Counted from the first letter of the stretch, positions 15,504-23,697 are shown. The stretch is 24,837 nt of DNA from an uncultured Collinsella sp. (GCA_958452935.1 CAUDVX010000026.1:1-24837); one strand, 5' to 3'. Notes: a model not told the origin generated them from the letters alone. Numbers and translations: made by a program.

Positions 15504-16037
15504 ATGTCTCAGCACATCAAACACGGCTGCGACCATATCTTCTTTATCGGCTTTTTGGGCGCGGGCAAGTCGACGCTTGCGCGCAATGTGGGCACTATGT
15601 TCAAGCGTCGATTCATCGATACCGATCGTTTGGTCGTGCGTCGATGCGGCAAGTCGGTGACCGAGATATTTAAGACCGAGGGCGAGGATCGTTTTCGCGA
15701 GCTCGAGACCTCGGCACTCCGTTCGCTTCAAAGCGAGCGCAGCCTGCTGGTATCGTGCGGGGGTGGCATCGTCGAGACGCCGGTAAACATTGAGCTGATG
15801 CACGAGATGGGTACCTGCGTGTACCTCGAAGGCGACTTTGAGGATTCGTTGCGCCAGATTCGCCGCTCCGATACCCGGCCCGATTTCCGCTCGCCCGAGC
15901 ATGCTGCGCGCCTGTTTGAGCATCGCCGTCCGCTGTATCGCCAGGCCGCCGATATTACCCTTGATATTCGCAACAAGTCCTTCGAGGACGTTTCCTACCT
16001 TTGTGCCGAAATGCTTTTGGAGCGTGGACTGCTATGA
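15504..16037 (+). CDS. aroK: Shikimate kinase
   Basis: Phosphorylates shikimate at O3 with ATP in the aromatic amino acid pathway. The 177-aa protein has the P-loop G-F-L-G-A-G-K-S-T (16-24), Asp39/Asp41 in D-T-D-R, Arg65 in F-R-E-L-E, and C-G-G-G (85-88). The lid and final Arg region (R-P-D-F, R-P-L-Y) are also present. Every substrate-binding position I know for the family is present, so it looks active, in contrast to its neighbour. It starts 8 nt after yqeG and overlaps aroB by 4 nt (ATGA), which suggests coupled translation. Confidence 0.9.
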   Translation: MSQHIKHGCDHIFFIGFLGAGKSTLARNVGTMFKRRFIDTDRLVVRRCGKSVTEIFKTEGEDRFRELETSALRSLQSERSLLVSCGGGIVETPVNIELMHEMGTCVYLEGDFEDSLRQIRRSDTRPDFRSPEHAARLFEHRRPLYRQAADITLDIRNKSFEDVSYLCAEMLLERGLL

Positions 16038-17143
16038 TTCGCCGTCAACTTATCAATTTCCAAAACCGCAGTGTCGATGTCCGCGTCGGATTGGGCGCGT
16101 TCGAGGAGCTGTCGCGCATGTTTGCCTCGGCTGTGGGCAAGCCTAAGCGCGCGATGGTGGTTTGGAACGACGCCACATCCGAGCGTTTTGGCGAGGTCGT
16201 CGAGCATGCGCTGGTCGACGCTGGTTTTGCCGTGTCGCAGCTTTCGCTTGAGGTTTCGCCTGCCGGTGCTACGCTGGCCGATGCCGATGCCGTCTTTGGC
16301 GCCCTGTCGGCTAACGGCATTACCTGCGACGATCTCGTTGTCGCTGTCGGTGACACGGCGACCTGCTCGGCCGTTTGCTGGTGTGCCAATCAGTGGTGCG
16401 GTCGCACCGAGTGCGCCTTGCTGCCGACGACGTTCGACGCCATGCTCACGGTCGCGACGACCATGAAGCCGCTCGTCGCCTCGTCGGCGAATGCACTTCC
16501 CGCTATCGCGTTCCGTCCCGAGCCGGGCCTGGTCGTGTGTGACCTCGACCTTGTTCGCGAGGCGGCCCCCGAGGACCTTAAGCTCGGCTATGTGGTACTT
16601 GTTGGCACCATGCTTTCGAGCAGCAAGTCCCGCTGGAATCAGTTTGCTGAGACCGTCCCCGAGATTCTCGCGGGCGAGGAGGTCGCGCTCGTTAATGCCG
16701 TTCAGTGGTCTCAGACTGCCCGCAAGGACGTACTGATGGCCACGAACCCGAGCGCCCGCCATGCGCTCGATTTTGGTAAGACGGGGAAGCGTACCCTGCG
16801 CGCCTGCCTGGGCGATGCCGCTTCGCAGATTCCTGCCTACCAGCTGTTGTCCGAGGGCATGCGTTTTGAGGCGCGTCTAGCACATGATGCTTGCGACTTC
16901 GATATCGATTACGTTTTTGAGGTCGATGACTGCCTGGAGGACTTTGGCATCGAGGAGCTTGCCTTCGACCTGGAGCCCACCGCGTTTATCGAGGAGTTCC
17001 GTAAGCAGCAGTTCGCCCGCTCGAACCGCAGCATGTTGCCGCTGCCCGCGGCACTCGGCGCCATTCGTCTAACGAACGTTGAGGACGAGGTTCTTGAGCG
17101 TCACGCTCACGCCTACTTGGCTTCTCGCAAAGAACTTCTCTAA
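16034..17143 (+). CDS. aroB: AroB-like (dehydroquinate synthase family) protein, active site degenerate
   Basis: A 370-aa protein with the overall plan and position of 3-dehydroquinate synthase, just after aroK. Recognisable family landmarks are V-G-D (Asp107), L-L-P-T-T, and P-E-D-L-K-L-G with Glu180 at the place of the first zinc ligand. The usual D-A-S-V-G-G-K-T segment is T-V-A-T-T-M-K-P here. The F-G-H-x-x-G-H motif is F-G-K-T-G-K-R (247-253). The H-G-E-A motif aligns with L-S-E-G-M (Glu274). So the two zinc-binding histidines and one catalytic histidine are missing by my reading. It may be a pseudoenzyme or a strongly diverged activity. The ATG at 16034 overlaps the aroK stop. Confidence 0.7.
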   Translation: MIRRQLINFQNRSVDVRVGLGAFEELSRMFASAVGKPKRAMVVWNDATSERFGEVVEHALVDAGFAVSQLSLEVSPAGATLADADAVFGALSANGITCDDLVVAVGDTATCSAVCWCANQWCGRTECALLPTTFDAMLTVATTMKPLVASSANALPAIAFRPEPGLVVCDLDLVREAAPEDLKLGYVVLVGTMLSSSKSRWNQFAETVPEILAGEEVALVNAVQWSQTARKDVLMATNPSARHALDFGKTGKRTLRACLGDAASQIPAYQLLSEGMRFEARLAHDACDFDIDYVFEVDDCLEDFGIEELAFDLEPTAFIEEFRKQQFARSNRSMLPLPAALGAIRLTNVEDEVLERHAHAYLASRKELL

Positions 17144-17149
17144 GATTTA

Positions 17150-17178
17150 TTGACATCCATCGTCTTTCGTATCATGTT
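17150..17178 (+). promoter_or_regulatory. Promoter of the M24 aminopeptidase gene
   Basis: A perfect TTGACA (17150-17155) is followed at 17 nt by CATGTT (17173-17178), or at 14 nt by TATCAT (17170-17175). The latter is the better hexamer but the spacing is short. It lies 6 nt after the aroB stop, so the aminopeptidase gene begins its own transcript near 17181-17185. Confidence 0.5.
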
Positions 17179-17180
17179 GA

Positions 17181-17252
17181 GGGACGGGTTTTCAATTGGT
17201 TGCGGTTCGCATGCGATTCCGACGTTCGGTTGAGACCCGTCCCGCACTTTTT
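17181..17252 (+). promoter_or_regulatory. Structured 5' leader of the M24 aminopeptidase gene
   Basis: GGGACGGGT (17181-17189) pairs perfectly with ACCCGTCCC (17235-17243), extended by TCAA (17192-17195) with TTGA (17230-17233). The enclosed segment contains the palindrome TCGCATGCGA (17207-17216). A T5 run (17248-17252) follows 4 nt after the stem. The stem begins about where transcription should start, so it is either a 5' stabilising structure or an attenuator. No known riboswitch class was recognised. Confidence 0.5.
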
Positions 17253-17275
17253 GAGACAATAAGAAAGGAATCTGC

Positions 17276-18406
17276 ATGTCTGAGTTTGCTGCCGGTCCTG
17301 CCGGTCGTATCGAACGTGTCCGTGCCCTGATGGTCGAGCGCGGCTACGACGCTATCGTGGTGCGCGACGAGGCCAATCTTCGTTGGCTCACGGGCGTGAA
17401 GGGCGTCTTCGACTACACCTTCGAGTTCCCGCACGCGGCGTTTATTACGGCTGACCAGTGCCTGTTCCATACCGACTCGCGCTACCTCAACAGCTTTGAG
17501 GAGAACACGCCCGCCGGCAGCCCTTGGGTCTACGACATGGACGAGGGCACCATCCCCGGTTGGGTCGCCGGCAAGATCGCGGCCAACAAGTGCCGCGTCT
17601 GCGCTGTCGAGGACGACATGCAGATCAACTTCTACCAGGGTATTCAGCGTGGTCTGGAGGACCGCTCCGTCGCCTGCATGCTGCCGCTGATGCATGACGA
17701 CATCCGCAAGATGCGCGCCATCAAGGACGCCGAGGAGATCGAGCTCATGCGCCATGCGCAGTCGATCACCGACGCCGCCTTCCAGCACATGCTCGGCTTT
17801 ATTAAGCCCGGCATGACCGAGAAGCAGGTTCGCAACGAGCTCGAGAACTTTATGTTCGCCAACGGCGCCGACAGCCTGGCCTTTGGCTCTATTGTGGCGA
17901 GCGGCCCCAACACCGCCAACCCGCACGCCGTGCCGAGTGACCGCGTGATCGAGAAGGGCGACTTCGTCCTCATGGATTATGGCGCGGGCTACTGCGATTA
18001 TCGTTCCGACATGACGCGCACCGTCGTGATGGGCGAGCCTACCCAGGAACAGCTCGACCTGTACGCACTCGTGCGCCGTACGCACGAGGAGTGCGTCGCC
18101 GCCATCCATCCGGGCGTCGAGGGCAACGACATTTTCAAGCTTTCCAAGAAGATCATCGGTGATGCCGGCTATGGCGATTACTACAACCATGGTCTGGGCC
18201 ACGGCGTGGGCATCGACATCCATGAGCTGCCCAACTTCAACCGCAGCAAGAACACCATCGAGGTCGGCTCGGTTATCACCATGGAGCCCGGCGTGTATCT
18301 GCCCGGTGTGGGCGGCGTGCGCCTGGAGGACTACGGCGTCGTCACCGAGAACGGCTACGAGCCCTTCACCAAAACCCCGCACGACCTGCACGTCATCGAT
18401 TGCTAG
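17276..18406 (+). CDS. pepP: M24-family Xaa-Pro aminopeptidase
   Basis: A 376-aa cytoplasmic metallopeptidase that releases N-terminal residues next to proline. An N-terminal creatinase-like domain (about 10-135) is followed by the pita-bread domain. All five metal ligands are visible: Asp234 (M-D-Y-G-A), Asp245 (R-S-D-M-T-R-T), His309 (G-L-G-H-G-V-G), Glu337 (M-E-P-G-V-Y) and Glu351 (R-L-E-D-Y). AAAGGA lies 6 nt before the ATG. It has its own promoter, structured leader and terminator and is followed by efp, a neighbour pairing seen in many Gram-positives. Proline dipeptidase (PepQ) is an alternative specificity. Confidence 0.9.
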   Translation: MSEFAAGPAGRIERVRALMVERGYDAIVVRDEANLRWLTGVKGVFDYTFEFPHAAFITADQCLFHTDSRYLNSFEENTPAGSPWVYDMDEGTIPGWVAGKIAANKCRVCAVEDDMQINFYQGIQRGLEDRSVACMLPLMHDDIRKMRAIKDAEEIELMRHAQSITDAAFQHMLGFIKPGMTEKQVRNELENFMFANGADSLAFGSIVASGPNTANPHAVPSDRVIEKGDFVLMDYGAGYCDYRSDMTRTVVMGEPTQEQLDLYALVRRTHEECVAAIHPGVEGNDIFKLSKKIIGDAGYGDYYNHGLGHGVGIDIHELPNFNRSKNTIEVGSVITMEPGVYLPGVGGVRLEDYGVVTENGYEPFTKTPHDLHVIDC

Positions 18407-18428
18407 CCCATTTCGATAGATTTTTGGG

Positions 18429-18471
18429 GCGGGGCGTCCGGAGTAATTCGGGCGCCCCGCGTTCTCTTTTT
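18429..18471 (+). terminator. Strong intrinsic terminator after the aminopeptidase gene
   Basis: A 14-bp stem (18429-18442 with 18447-18460), two G-T pairs, is closed by a GTAA tetraloop and followed by a T-rich stretch ending in five T (18467-18471). It separates the aminopeptidase gene from the efp operon. Confidence 0.9.
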
Positions 18472-18480
18472 ATGCGCTCG

Positions 18481-18508
18481 CTGCAGGCGCCGTCTGCAAG
18501 TGTATAAT
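18481..18508 (+). promoter_or_regulatory. Promoter of the efp operon
   Basis: A perfect -10 box TATAAT (18503-18508) lies 57 nt before the efp start. The -35 is weak; CTGCAG at 18481-18486 (spacer 16) is the best candidate. The upstream terminator means the operon needs its own promoter here. Confidence 0.6.
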
Positions 18509-18565
18509 TTCGGTCGTATGTAATTTGGACGCTTGTGCGTTCTGCCCATAACAAGAAAGGTCGCT

Positions 18566-19129
18566 ATGCCTACCATTTCTACCGCCGACTTCAAGAACGG
18601 CCTCGGTCTCCGCATTAAGGACAAGGTCTACACCATCGTCGAGTTCCAGCATGTCAAGCCGGGCAAGGGCGGCGCGTTTGTGCGCTACAAGACCCGCGAC
18701 ATCAAGAGCGGCCGCGTCGTCGAGAACACCTGCAACGCCGGCACCAAGTTCGAGAGCGTTATGCTCACCACCCGTGAGTTCCAGTACCTCTACAACGATG
18801 GCGCCGACTACATCTTCATGGACAATGAGACCTATGAGCAGGTTCCCGTTCCCGAGGACATGGTGGGCGAGAACTCCAAGTGGCTGCGTGAGAACGACAT
18901 CTGCCAGCTGCTCTTTGCCGACGATGAGCTCATGGGCGTGACCCCGCCGATGTTCATCGAGACCACCATCGTCCAGACCGACCCGGGCTTTAAGGGCGAC
19001 ACCGTCCAGGGTTCCACCAAGCCGGCCACGATCGACACCGGCGCTGTCATCCAGGTCCCCATGTACCTCAACGAGGGCGAGGTCATCAAGGTTGACACCC
19101 GCGACGGCAAGTTCGTCTCCCGCGTCTAG
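18566..19129 (+). CDS. efp: Translation elongation factor P
   Basis: Binds between the P and E sites and rescues ribosomes stalled on polyproline. At 187 aa it has normal length, with a KOW-like N-domain and two OB-like domains. The tip of the first domain reads K-P-G-K34-G-G-A-F; Lys34 is the position modified by lysylation in organisms with EpmA. No modification gene is in the window, so whether it is modified is unknown. The ATG at 18566 is chosen because AAGAAAGG (18553-18560) precedes it; an earlier in-frame start at 18533 lacks support. It is the first gene of the seven-gene run to recN. Confidence 0.96.
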   Translation: MPTISTADFKNGLGLRIKDKVYTIVEFQHVKPGKGGAFVRYKTRDIKSGRVVENTCNAGTKFESVMLTTREFQYLYNDGADYIFMDNETYEQVPVPEDMVGENSKWLRENDICQLLFADDELMGVTPPMFIETTIVQTDPGFKGDTVQGSTKPATIDTGAVIQVPMYLNEGEVIKVDTRDGKFVSRV

Positions 19130-19153
19130 CAACCAACTCTTCTAGGAGGACTC

Positions 19154-19516
19154 ATGCCTCAGGAAATCAAGATTGACGGCATCGGCATTTCGCCCGATGT
19201 TCTGACCGCCATCGTTTCGCGCGCCGTGTCGGATGTCGAGGGCATCGCCTCCGTTGGCGTCAAGGACCTTGCCACCAACCTTGTCTCCATGATGCTCTCG
19301 TCCAAGGCCCCGGCTTCCGAGCCGGCGGTCGAGGCCGAGGTCATCGGCGACAAGCTCGCACTCACCGTGCGTGTCGTGGTGTTCTTTGGCTATCCGTTCA
19401 AGAAGCTCGCCGAGGCCGTTCGCGCCGCCGTGGTCGCCGCCATCGATGCCCAGGTGGGCGTCGAGGTCGAGCGCGTTGACGTTTGCATCGACGGCCTCGT
19501 TTTCCCCAAGGAGTAA
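19154..19516 (+). CDS. Asp23/Gls24-family envelope stress-response protein
   Basis: A 120-aa protein of the Asp23/Gls24 (DUF322) family, the group that includes B. subtilis YqhY. It shows I-S-P-D-V-L-T-A-I-V, the V-E-G-I-A-S-V-G-V segment and the C-terminal V-E-V-E-R-V-D-V-x-I-D-G-L-V-F pattern. AGGAGG (19145-19150) lies just before the ATG. In B. subtilis the homologue yqhY also lies next to nusB, so the place is conserved. Relatives are linked to membrane organisation and fatty-acid metabolism; a specific role here is inference. Confidence 0.85.
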   Translation: MPQEIKIDGIGISPDVLTAIVSRAVSDVEGIASVGVKDLATNLVSMMLSSKAPASEPAVEAEVIGDKLALTVRVVVFFGYPFKKLAEAVRAAVVAAIDAQVGVEVERVDVCIDGLVFPKE

Positions 19517-19519
19517 CCT

Positions 19520-20107
19520 TTGAGCCTTAAGGTTTATCGCGGGCGCACGCTTGCCCGCAGTCAGGCGCTGCAGCTGCTGTTCCAGGCCGAGGCCACGGAC
19601 AGCCCGCTCGAGCGCGTCCTCGAGGGCGATTTCCTGATCTCGAAGGGTCCCCTCGACCCCTATGCGCTGGAGCTTTGCCGCGGTGCCTACGAGCATATCG
19701 ATCGTATCGACTGTGCCCTGCGCGCCGTCGCCAAGAACTGGGATCTTATGCGCATGCCCGGCGCCGACCGCAACCTGCTGCGTATCGCCGTCTACGAGAT
19801 GCGCTTCCTCACCGACGAGGAGGTCTCGGACGCTATCGTGATCAACGAGGCTGTCGAGATCGCTAAGGCTTATGGTACCGACCAGTCCGCTTCGTTTGTC
19901 AACGGCGTGCTGGGCAAGATCGCTCGCAGCGAGGAGCTGCCGGGCGAGGACCTGTACCAAGAGCTGCTGGCCGAGGATCGCGCTCGCGAGGAGGCACAGG
20001 CTGCCGAGGTGGCCGCCAAGGTCGCTGCCGCTCAGGCTGCCGCCGGTGTACTTTCCGAGGATGCTGACGCTGCTGAGGCCGTCGAGGCCGACTCCGTCGA
20101 GGAGTAG
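19520..20107 (+). CDS. nusB: Transcription antitermination factor NusB
   Basis: With NusE (S10) it binds BoxA RNA and supports rRNA antitermination. The core (1-150) shows R-x-L-A-R-S-Q-A-L-Q-L-L-F, D-R-N-L-L-R-I-A-V-Y-E-M and V-I-N-E-A-V-E-I-A-K-x-Y-G-T, then F-V-N-G-V-L. The start is a TTG; AAGGAG (19508-19513), inside the end of the previous gene, lies 6 nt upstream and decides it. The protein (195 aa) has about 50 extra residues at the C-terminus, an Ala/Glu-rich acidic tail that is probably disordered. It begins 3 nt after asp23 and ends 2 nt before xseB. Confidence 0.92.
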   Translation: MSLKVYRGRTLARSQALQLLFQAEATDSPLERVLEGDFLISKGPLDPYALELCRGAYEHIDRIDCALRAVAKNWDLMRMPGADRNLLRIAVYEMRFLTDEEVSDAIVINEAVEIAKAYGTDQSASFVNGVLGKIARSEELPGEDLYQELLAEDRAREEAQAAEVAAKVAAAQAAAGVLSEDADAAEAVEADSVEE

Positions 20108-20109
20108 CC

Positions 20110-20376
20110 ATGCCAGAGGGTTCCGTCCGCAACTTCGATGAGATCTCGGATCGCCTGGACCAGATCATCGCCACTGTTCGCTCCAAGGATACGTCCTTGG
20201 AGCGTTCGCTCGATTTGTTTGACGAGGCGATTGAGCTGGGCTCCCGAGCGGTCGATATGGTCGACAAGTTTGAGCTGACGCCGCGTGAGGCCGACAAGCT
20301 CGAGCAGGAATACGATGAGGATGCGGCAAACGAGTCCCAAGATAGACAGGCTGCATCTCCGGATACGAATGGTTGA
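20110..20376 (+). CDS. xseB: Exodeoxyribonuclease VII small subunit
   Basis: The small subunit of exonuclease VII, which with XseA degrades single-stranded DNA from both ends. This 88-aa protein has the expected helical pattern: F-D-E-I-S-D-R-L-D-Q-I-I-A-T-V, then S-L-E-R-S-L-D-L-F-D-E-A-I-E-L-G and about 20 hydrophilic residues at the end. The nusB-xseB-tlyA setting supports the call. The large subunit gene xseA, usually directly upstream, is absent from the window; only 2 nt separate nusB and xseB. The stop overlaps the tlyA start. Confidence 0.8.
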   Translation: MPEGSVRNFDEISDRLDQIIATVRSKDTSLERSLDLFDEAIELGSRAVDMVDKFELTPREADKLEQEYDEDAANESQDRQAASPDTNG

Positions 20377-21188
20377 TGGCATTCATGAAACGCGTGCGTC
20401 TCGATGACGAACTGATTTCACAGGGCATCTGCGCCGATCGCGCGGATGCCCTTCGCACTCTTATGGCCGGTTTGGTTTCGAGTGGCGGTGAGCGTTTGAC
20501 CTCCCCGGGGCTCAAGGTGACGCCGGGCCTGCCACTGCACGTTAAGGGGCGCATCCCGTATGTTGGGCGCGGCGGGCTCAAGCTCGAGGGCGCGCTCGAT
20601 GCGTTTGGGATTGATCCGACGGACCTTGCTTGCCTCGATGTGGGCTGCTCCACGGGCGGCTTTACTGATTGCCTGCTCAAGCGCGGCGCTGCGACCGTTG
20701 TCTCGGTCGACGTGGGCCGTGCCCAGTTTGATTGGTCGCTGCGCCAAGACGATCGCGTGACGCTCCACGAGCGCACGAATGTGACGCAGTTGCCCGAGCT
20801 CGGCTACGGTGACGCTATCGACCTGGCCGTGTGCGATGTGTCGTTTACGAGTATCGCGAATATCATCGATGCCGTGCTGGCGTGCCTGAAACCTTCGGGT
20901 TCGTTTTGCACGCTCGTAAAGCCGCAGTTTGAGGCTCCGGCTGCTCTGGTGGGCGAGGGCGGTATCGTGACGGATCCCGCTGTGCGTGTTGACACACTCG
21001 TGGCGGCGATTGAGCTGTTCGCCGCAAAGGGCTTGTTCCCGGTCGACGTGTGCGTGTCGCCCATCCATGGCGCCAAGGGCAACGTTGAGTTTTTCCTGTA
21101 CGGCACGAGGTTTGCCCCTGGCGAGCGCGCCGAAGATGAGCTGCAATCCCAGGTATCGGCTTTGAGCGAGAAAGCGGCAACGCTATGA
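20376..21188 (+). CDS. tlyA: TlyA-family rRNA 2'-O-methyltransferase (hemolysin A family)
   Basis: Methylates ribose 2'-OH in 16S and 23S rRNA in its best-known members, and affects capreomycin sensitivity. An N-terminal S4 domain (about 5-65) is followed by an FtsJ-like methyltransferase with the SAM motif D88-V-G-C-S-T-G-G-F-T-D. Other matches are the D-V-G-R-A-Q-F-D segment, C-D-V-S-F-T-S-I and L-V-K-P-Q-F-E-A. The start is uncertain between ATGs at 20376 (touching the xseB stop) and 20385; neither has a strong ribosome site, so coupling to xseB is likely. About 270 aa is normal. The nadK start overlaps its stop by 4 nt. Confidence 0.9.
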   Translation: MAFMKRVRLDDELISQGICADRADALRTLMAGLVSSGGERLTSPGLKVTPGLPLHVKGRIPYVGRGGLKLEGALDAFGIDPTDLACLDVGCSTGGFTDCLLKRGAATVVSVDVGRAQFDWSLRQDDRVTLHERTNVTQLPELGYGDAIDLAVCDVSFTSIANIIDAVLACLKPSGSFCTLVKPQFEAPAALVGEGGIVTDPAVRVDTLVAAIELFAAKGLFPVDVCVSPIHGAKGNVEFFLYGTRFAPGERAEDELQSQVSALSEKAATL

Positions 21189-22045
21189 AGGTCTTTCTGG
21201 TCCCCAATTACTACAAGCAAGAGGCGGTCGAGAGCGGCCTGATGCTCGAGCTTTGGCTTTCGCGCCAAGGCTATGAGGTCGCATGGGCTGCCGACCAGCG
21301 CTCCAAGATTCAGAGCACGCCCGATGTTGACGATGCCGACCTGGTCATTACGCTCGGCGGCGACGGCACGTTGCTGCGCGCCGCCCGCATTCTCAACTAC
21401 CGTGAGATTCCCATTTTGGGTCTTTCCTATGGCCACCTGGGCTTTTTGACGGCGGCCAGTCCCGAGGAACGCGATATTTTGCAGGTTGTGAGCGATGCCC
21501 TGTCCGGTGAGCTCCACGTGAGCCGCCGCGCCACCATCGCCGCGGATATCGTCTCGGTGCGCGATGACGGCACGAAGGATGTCGTGCGTTCGTTCGCCCT
21601 CAACGATATGGCGCTTACGCGCGGGCCCCTGTCCGATATGGTCGAGTTTGACATCACGGTGTCCGGCCACCATATCGATCGCTTGCGCGGCGATGGTGTC
21701 GTCGTGTCGACGGCGACCGGCTCCACCGGCTATGCGCTGAGCGCCGGCGGCCCTATCGTCAGCCCCGATTACACGGGCATGGTCTGTGTACCGATTGCTC
21801 CGCATACCATTCAAGCTCGCGCCTTCTTGACCTCGCCGAGCGATGTCGTCGAAATCTTTATGTCCGATGATCGCCCAAGCGTTCCGGCCATCGCCATCGA
21901 CGGACAGTTTATTACCTGCGACGGCACCGTCGAGAGCGTGGCTGTGCGTCGCGGTCCCGGCGATGTGCTGCTGCTCGATTACGGTCCCGAGAGCTTCTAT
22001 AACTCGGTGAGCCGCGTGTTCTATGGAGTGCGTCATGATCGATGA
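21185..22045 (+). CDS. nadK: NAD kinase
   Basis: Phosphorylates NAD to NADP using ATP or polyphosphate. The 286-aa protein has G-G-D60-G-T-L-L-R-A-A-R, the N-D-M-A-L-T-R-G segment, and G-D-G-V-V-V-S-T-A-T-G-S-T-G-Y-A-L-S-A-G-G-P, the family's substrate-binding core. ATGA overlap with tlyA and an 11-nt overlap with recN fit tight coupling in a tlyA-nadK-recN order, which is common in Gram-positives and actinobacteria. Confidence 0.95.
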   Translation: MKVFLVPNYYKQEAVESGLMLELWLSRQGYEVAWAADQRSKIQSTPDVDDADLVITLGGDGTLLRAARILNYREIPILGLSYGHLGFLTAASPEERDILQVVSDALSGELHVSRRATIAADIVSVRDDGTKDVVRSFALNDMALTRGPLSDMVEFDITVSGHHIDRLRGDGVVVSTATGSTGYALSAGGPIVSPDYTGMVCVPIAPHTIQARAFLTSPSDVVEIFMSDDRPSVPAIAIDGQFITCDGTVESVAVRRGPGDVLLLDYGPESFYNSVSRVFYGVRHDR

Positions 22046-23663
22046 GCTGCAGGTTTCTAACATTGCTCTCATTCGCGAGGCGACGTTGGTTCCGAGCGCT
22101 GGTCTAACGGTTCTGACCGGCGAGACCGGTGCCGGTAAGACCGCGCTGCTCTCGGCGCTCAAGCTCATTTTGGGCGAGCGCGCCGATTCGTCGACAGTTC
22201 GCGAGGGCGAGGCGCTTGCCAGCGTCGAGGCGCGTCTGTTTGACGGCCCGCACGACACGGAGGGCTTTACCGTACAGCGCAGCCTTTCTGCCGAGGGCCG
22301 CAGCCGCGTAAAAATTGACGGCCGCATCGCCAGCGTGCGTGAGCTTTCGGAGCGCGTCGGCGTGATGATGGATCTGTGCGGCCAGCACGAGCATCAGCGT
22401 CTGCTCGACCCGGCGCATCATGTTGCCATGGTCGATGCCTGGGCTGGGCGCGCGGCGCTTGAGGCGCTCGAGAAGTATCGCACCTGCTTTAAGGCTTCGC
22501 GAGCGGCCGCCAAGGAGCTTCGCCGTGTGGAGGAAGCTTCACGCGCGCAGGGGAGTCGCGTCGAGGAAGCGCGTTTTGCCCTCGAGCGTATCGCCGAGGT
22601 CGACCCCAAGCCAGGTGAGTACGAGGAACTCGAGGAGCTGCTGCCGCGCTCGGAGCACGCCGAGGTCTTGGTGGCGACGGCCAACGAGGCCCATGCATCG
22701 CTTGCTGCCGAAGGGGGAGCGCTCGATGCCGTGAATGGCGCCGTGGCTGAGCTTTCACGCATGGCGACCGTTGACCGCAAGCTCGGTGACATCGCCGACG
22801 CACTTTCGGATGCCTGCATCTCACTCGAGGATTGCGCCAATGAGCTGCGTGCTTATCGCGATGGCGTTGCGTTTGACCCTCGCGAGCTCGCTCGCATGCG
22901 CGAGCGGTATTCCGACCTCAAGGGCCTGCTGCGTCAGTGGGGTCCCACCATGGACGACGTGTTTGCCATGCGCGATCGCTCGCAAGAGCTGTTGTCGCTG
23001 GTAGACGATGGTGATGAGCAAATCAAGAAGGCGCGCGAAGCGCTTGGTGCGGCTGAACGCGAGCTCTTTGCTGCCGCCAAGGCACTTAAGCGCGCGCGGA
23101 ACACCGCTGCCCCGCGCTTTTGTCACGAGGTTGGCCGTCAGATGGCGCGCCTGGAGATGGGCGGCGCCGAGCTCGTCTGGGAGTCGCGCGATCTTCCGCG
23201 TGCCGAATGGACGCCGGCGGGCCCTTCAAGCTACGAGCTTTTGTATCGCAGCGGCGCCGGCTTGACACCTCGTCCCTTGCGCCGTATTGCCTCGGGCGGC
23301 GAGTTGAGCCGCGTGATGCTGGCGAGCAAGGTTGTCCTCGGTAATGCGGATGGCGTGGATACGCTGGTGTTCGATGAGGTCGATGCCGGTGTCGGCGGCT
23401 CTACTGCGCGTGCCCTTGCGAGCGTACTGGCAGATCTCGCCGCTACGCATCAGGTGCTTGTCGTAACCCACCTGGCGCAAGTCGCGGTCATGGCCGACAA
23501 ACATTATGTGGTCAGTAAAGAGCCCGGCGACGTTCCCCAAACGCACCTGGACGAGGTGACCGGCGATGCCCGCACCGCAGAGATCTCCCGTATGCTGAGC
23601 GGCGATCAATCGGAGGCAAGCCTAGCGCACGCCAGGCAGATGCTGGAAGAAGCGCGTGCTTAG
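22035..23663 (+). CDS. recN: DNA repair protein RecN
   Basis: An SMC-like ATPase that acts early in double-strand break repair. The head has Walker A G-E-T-G-A-G-K-T (29-36) and C-G-Q-H-E-H-Q-R-L-L, followed by two coiled-coil arms (about 150-370). The signature motif is I-A-S-G-G-E-L-S-R, Walker B is V-F-D447-E-V-D-A-G-V-G-G, and the switch His lies in V-V-T-H-L-A-Q-V-A. The start at 22035 is chosen because GGAG (22025-22028) lies 6 nt upstream and the N-terminus then matches the family; an ATG at 22023 adds four residues. Length (542 aa) is normal. It ends the efp operon. Confidence 0.95.
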   Translation: MIDELQVSNIALIREATLVPSAGLTVLTGETGAGKTALLSALKLILGERADSSTVREGEALASVEARLFDGPHDTEGFTVQRSLSAEGRSRVKIDGRIASVRELSERVGVMMDLCGQHEHQRLLDPAHHVAMVDAWAGRAALEALEKYRTCFKASRAAAKELRRVEEASRAQGSRVEEARFALERIAEVDPKPGEYEELEELLPRSEHAEVLVATANEAHASLAAEGGALDAVNGAVAELSRMATVDRKLGDIADALSDACISLEDCANELRAYRDGVAFDPRELARMRERYSDLKGLLRQWGPTMDDVFAMRDRSQELLSLVDDGDEQIKKAREALGAAERELFAAAKALKRARNTAAPRFCHEVGRQMARLEMGGAELVWESRDLPRAEWTPAGPSSYELLYRSGAGLTPRPLRRIASGGELSRVMLASKVVLGNADGVDTLVFDEVDAGVGGSTARALASVLADLAATHQVLVVTHLAQVAVMADKHYVVSKEPGDVPQTHLDEVTGDARTAEISRMLSGDQSEASLAHARQMLEEARA

Positions 23664-23697
23664 ACCGAGCCGCCACATGCATGTCCGACCCGGAAGC

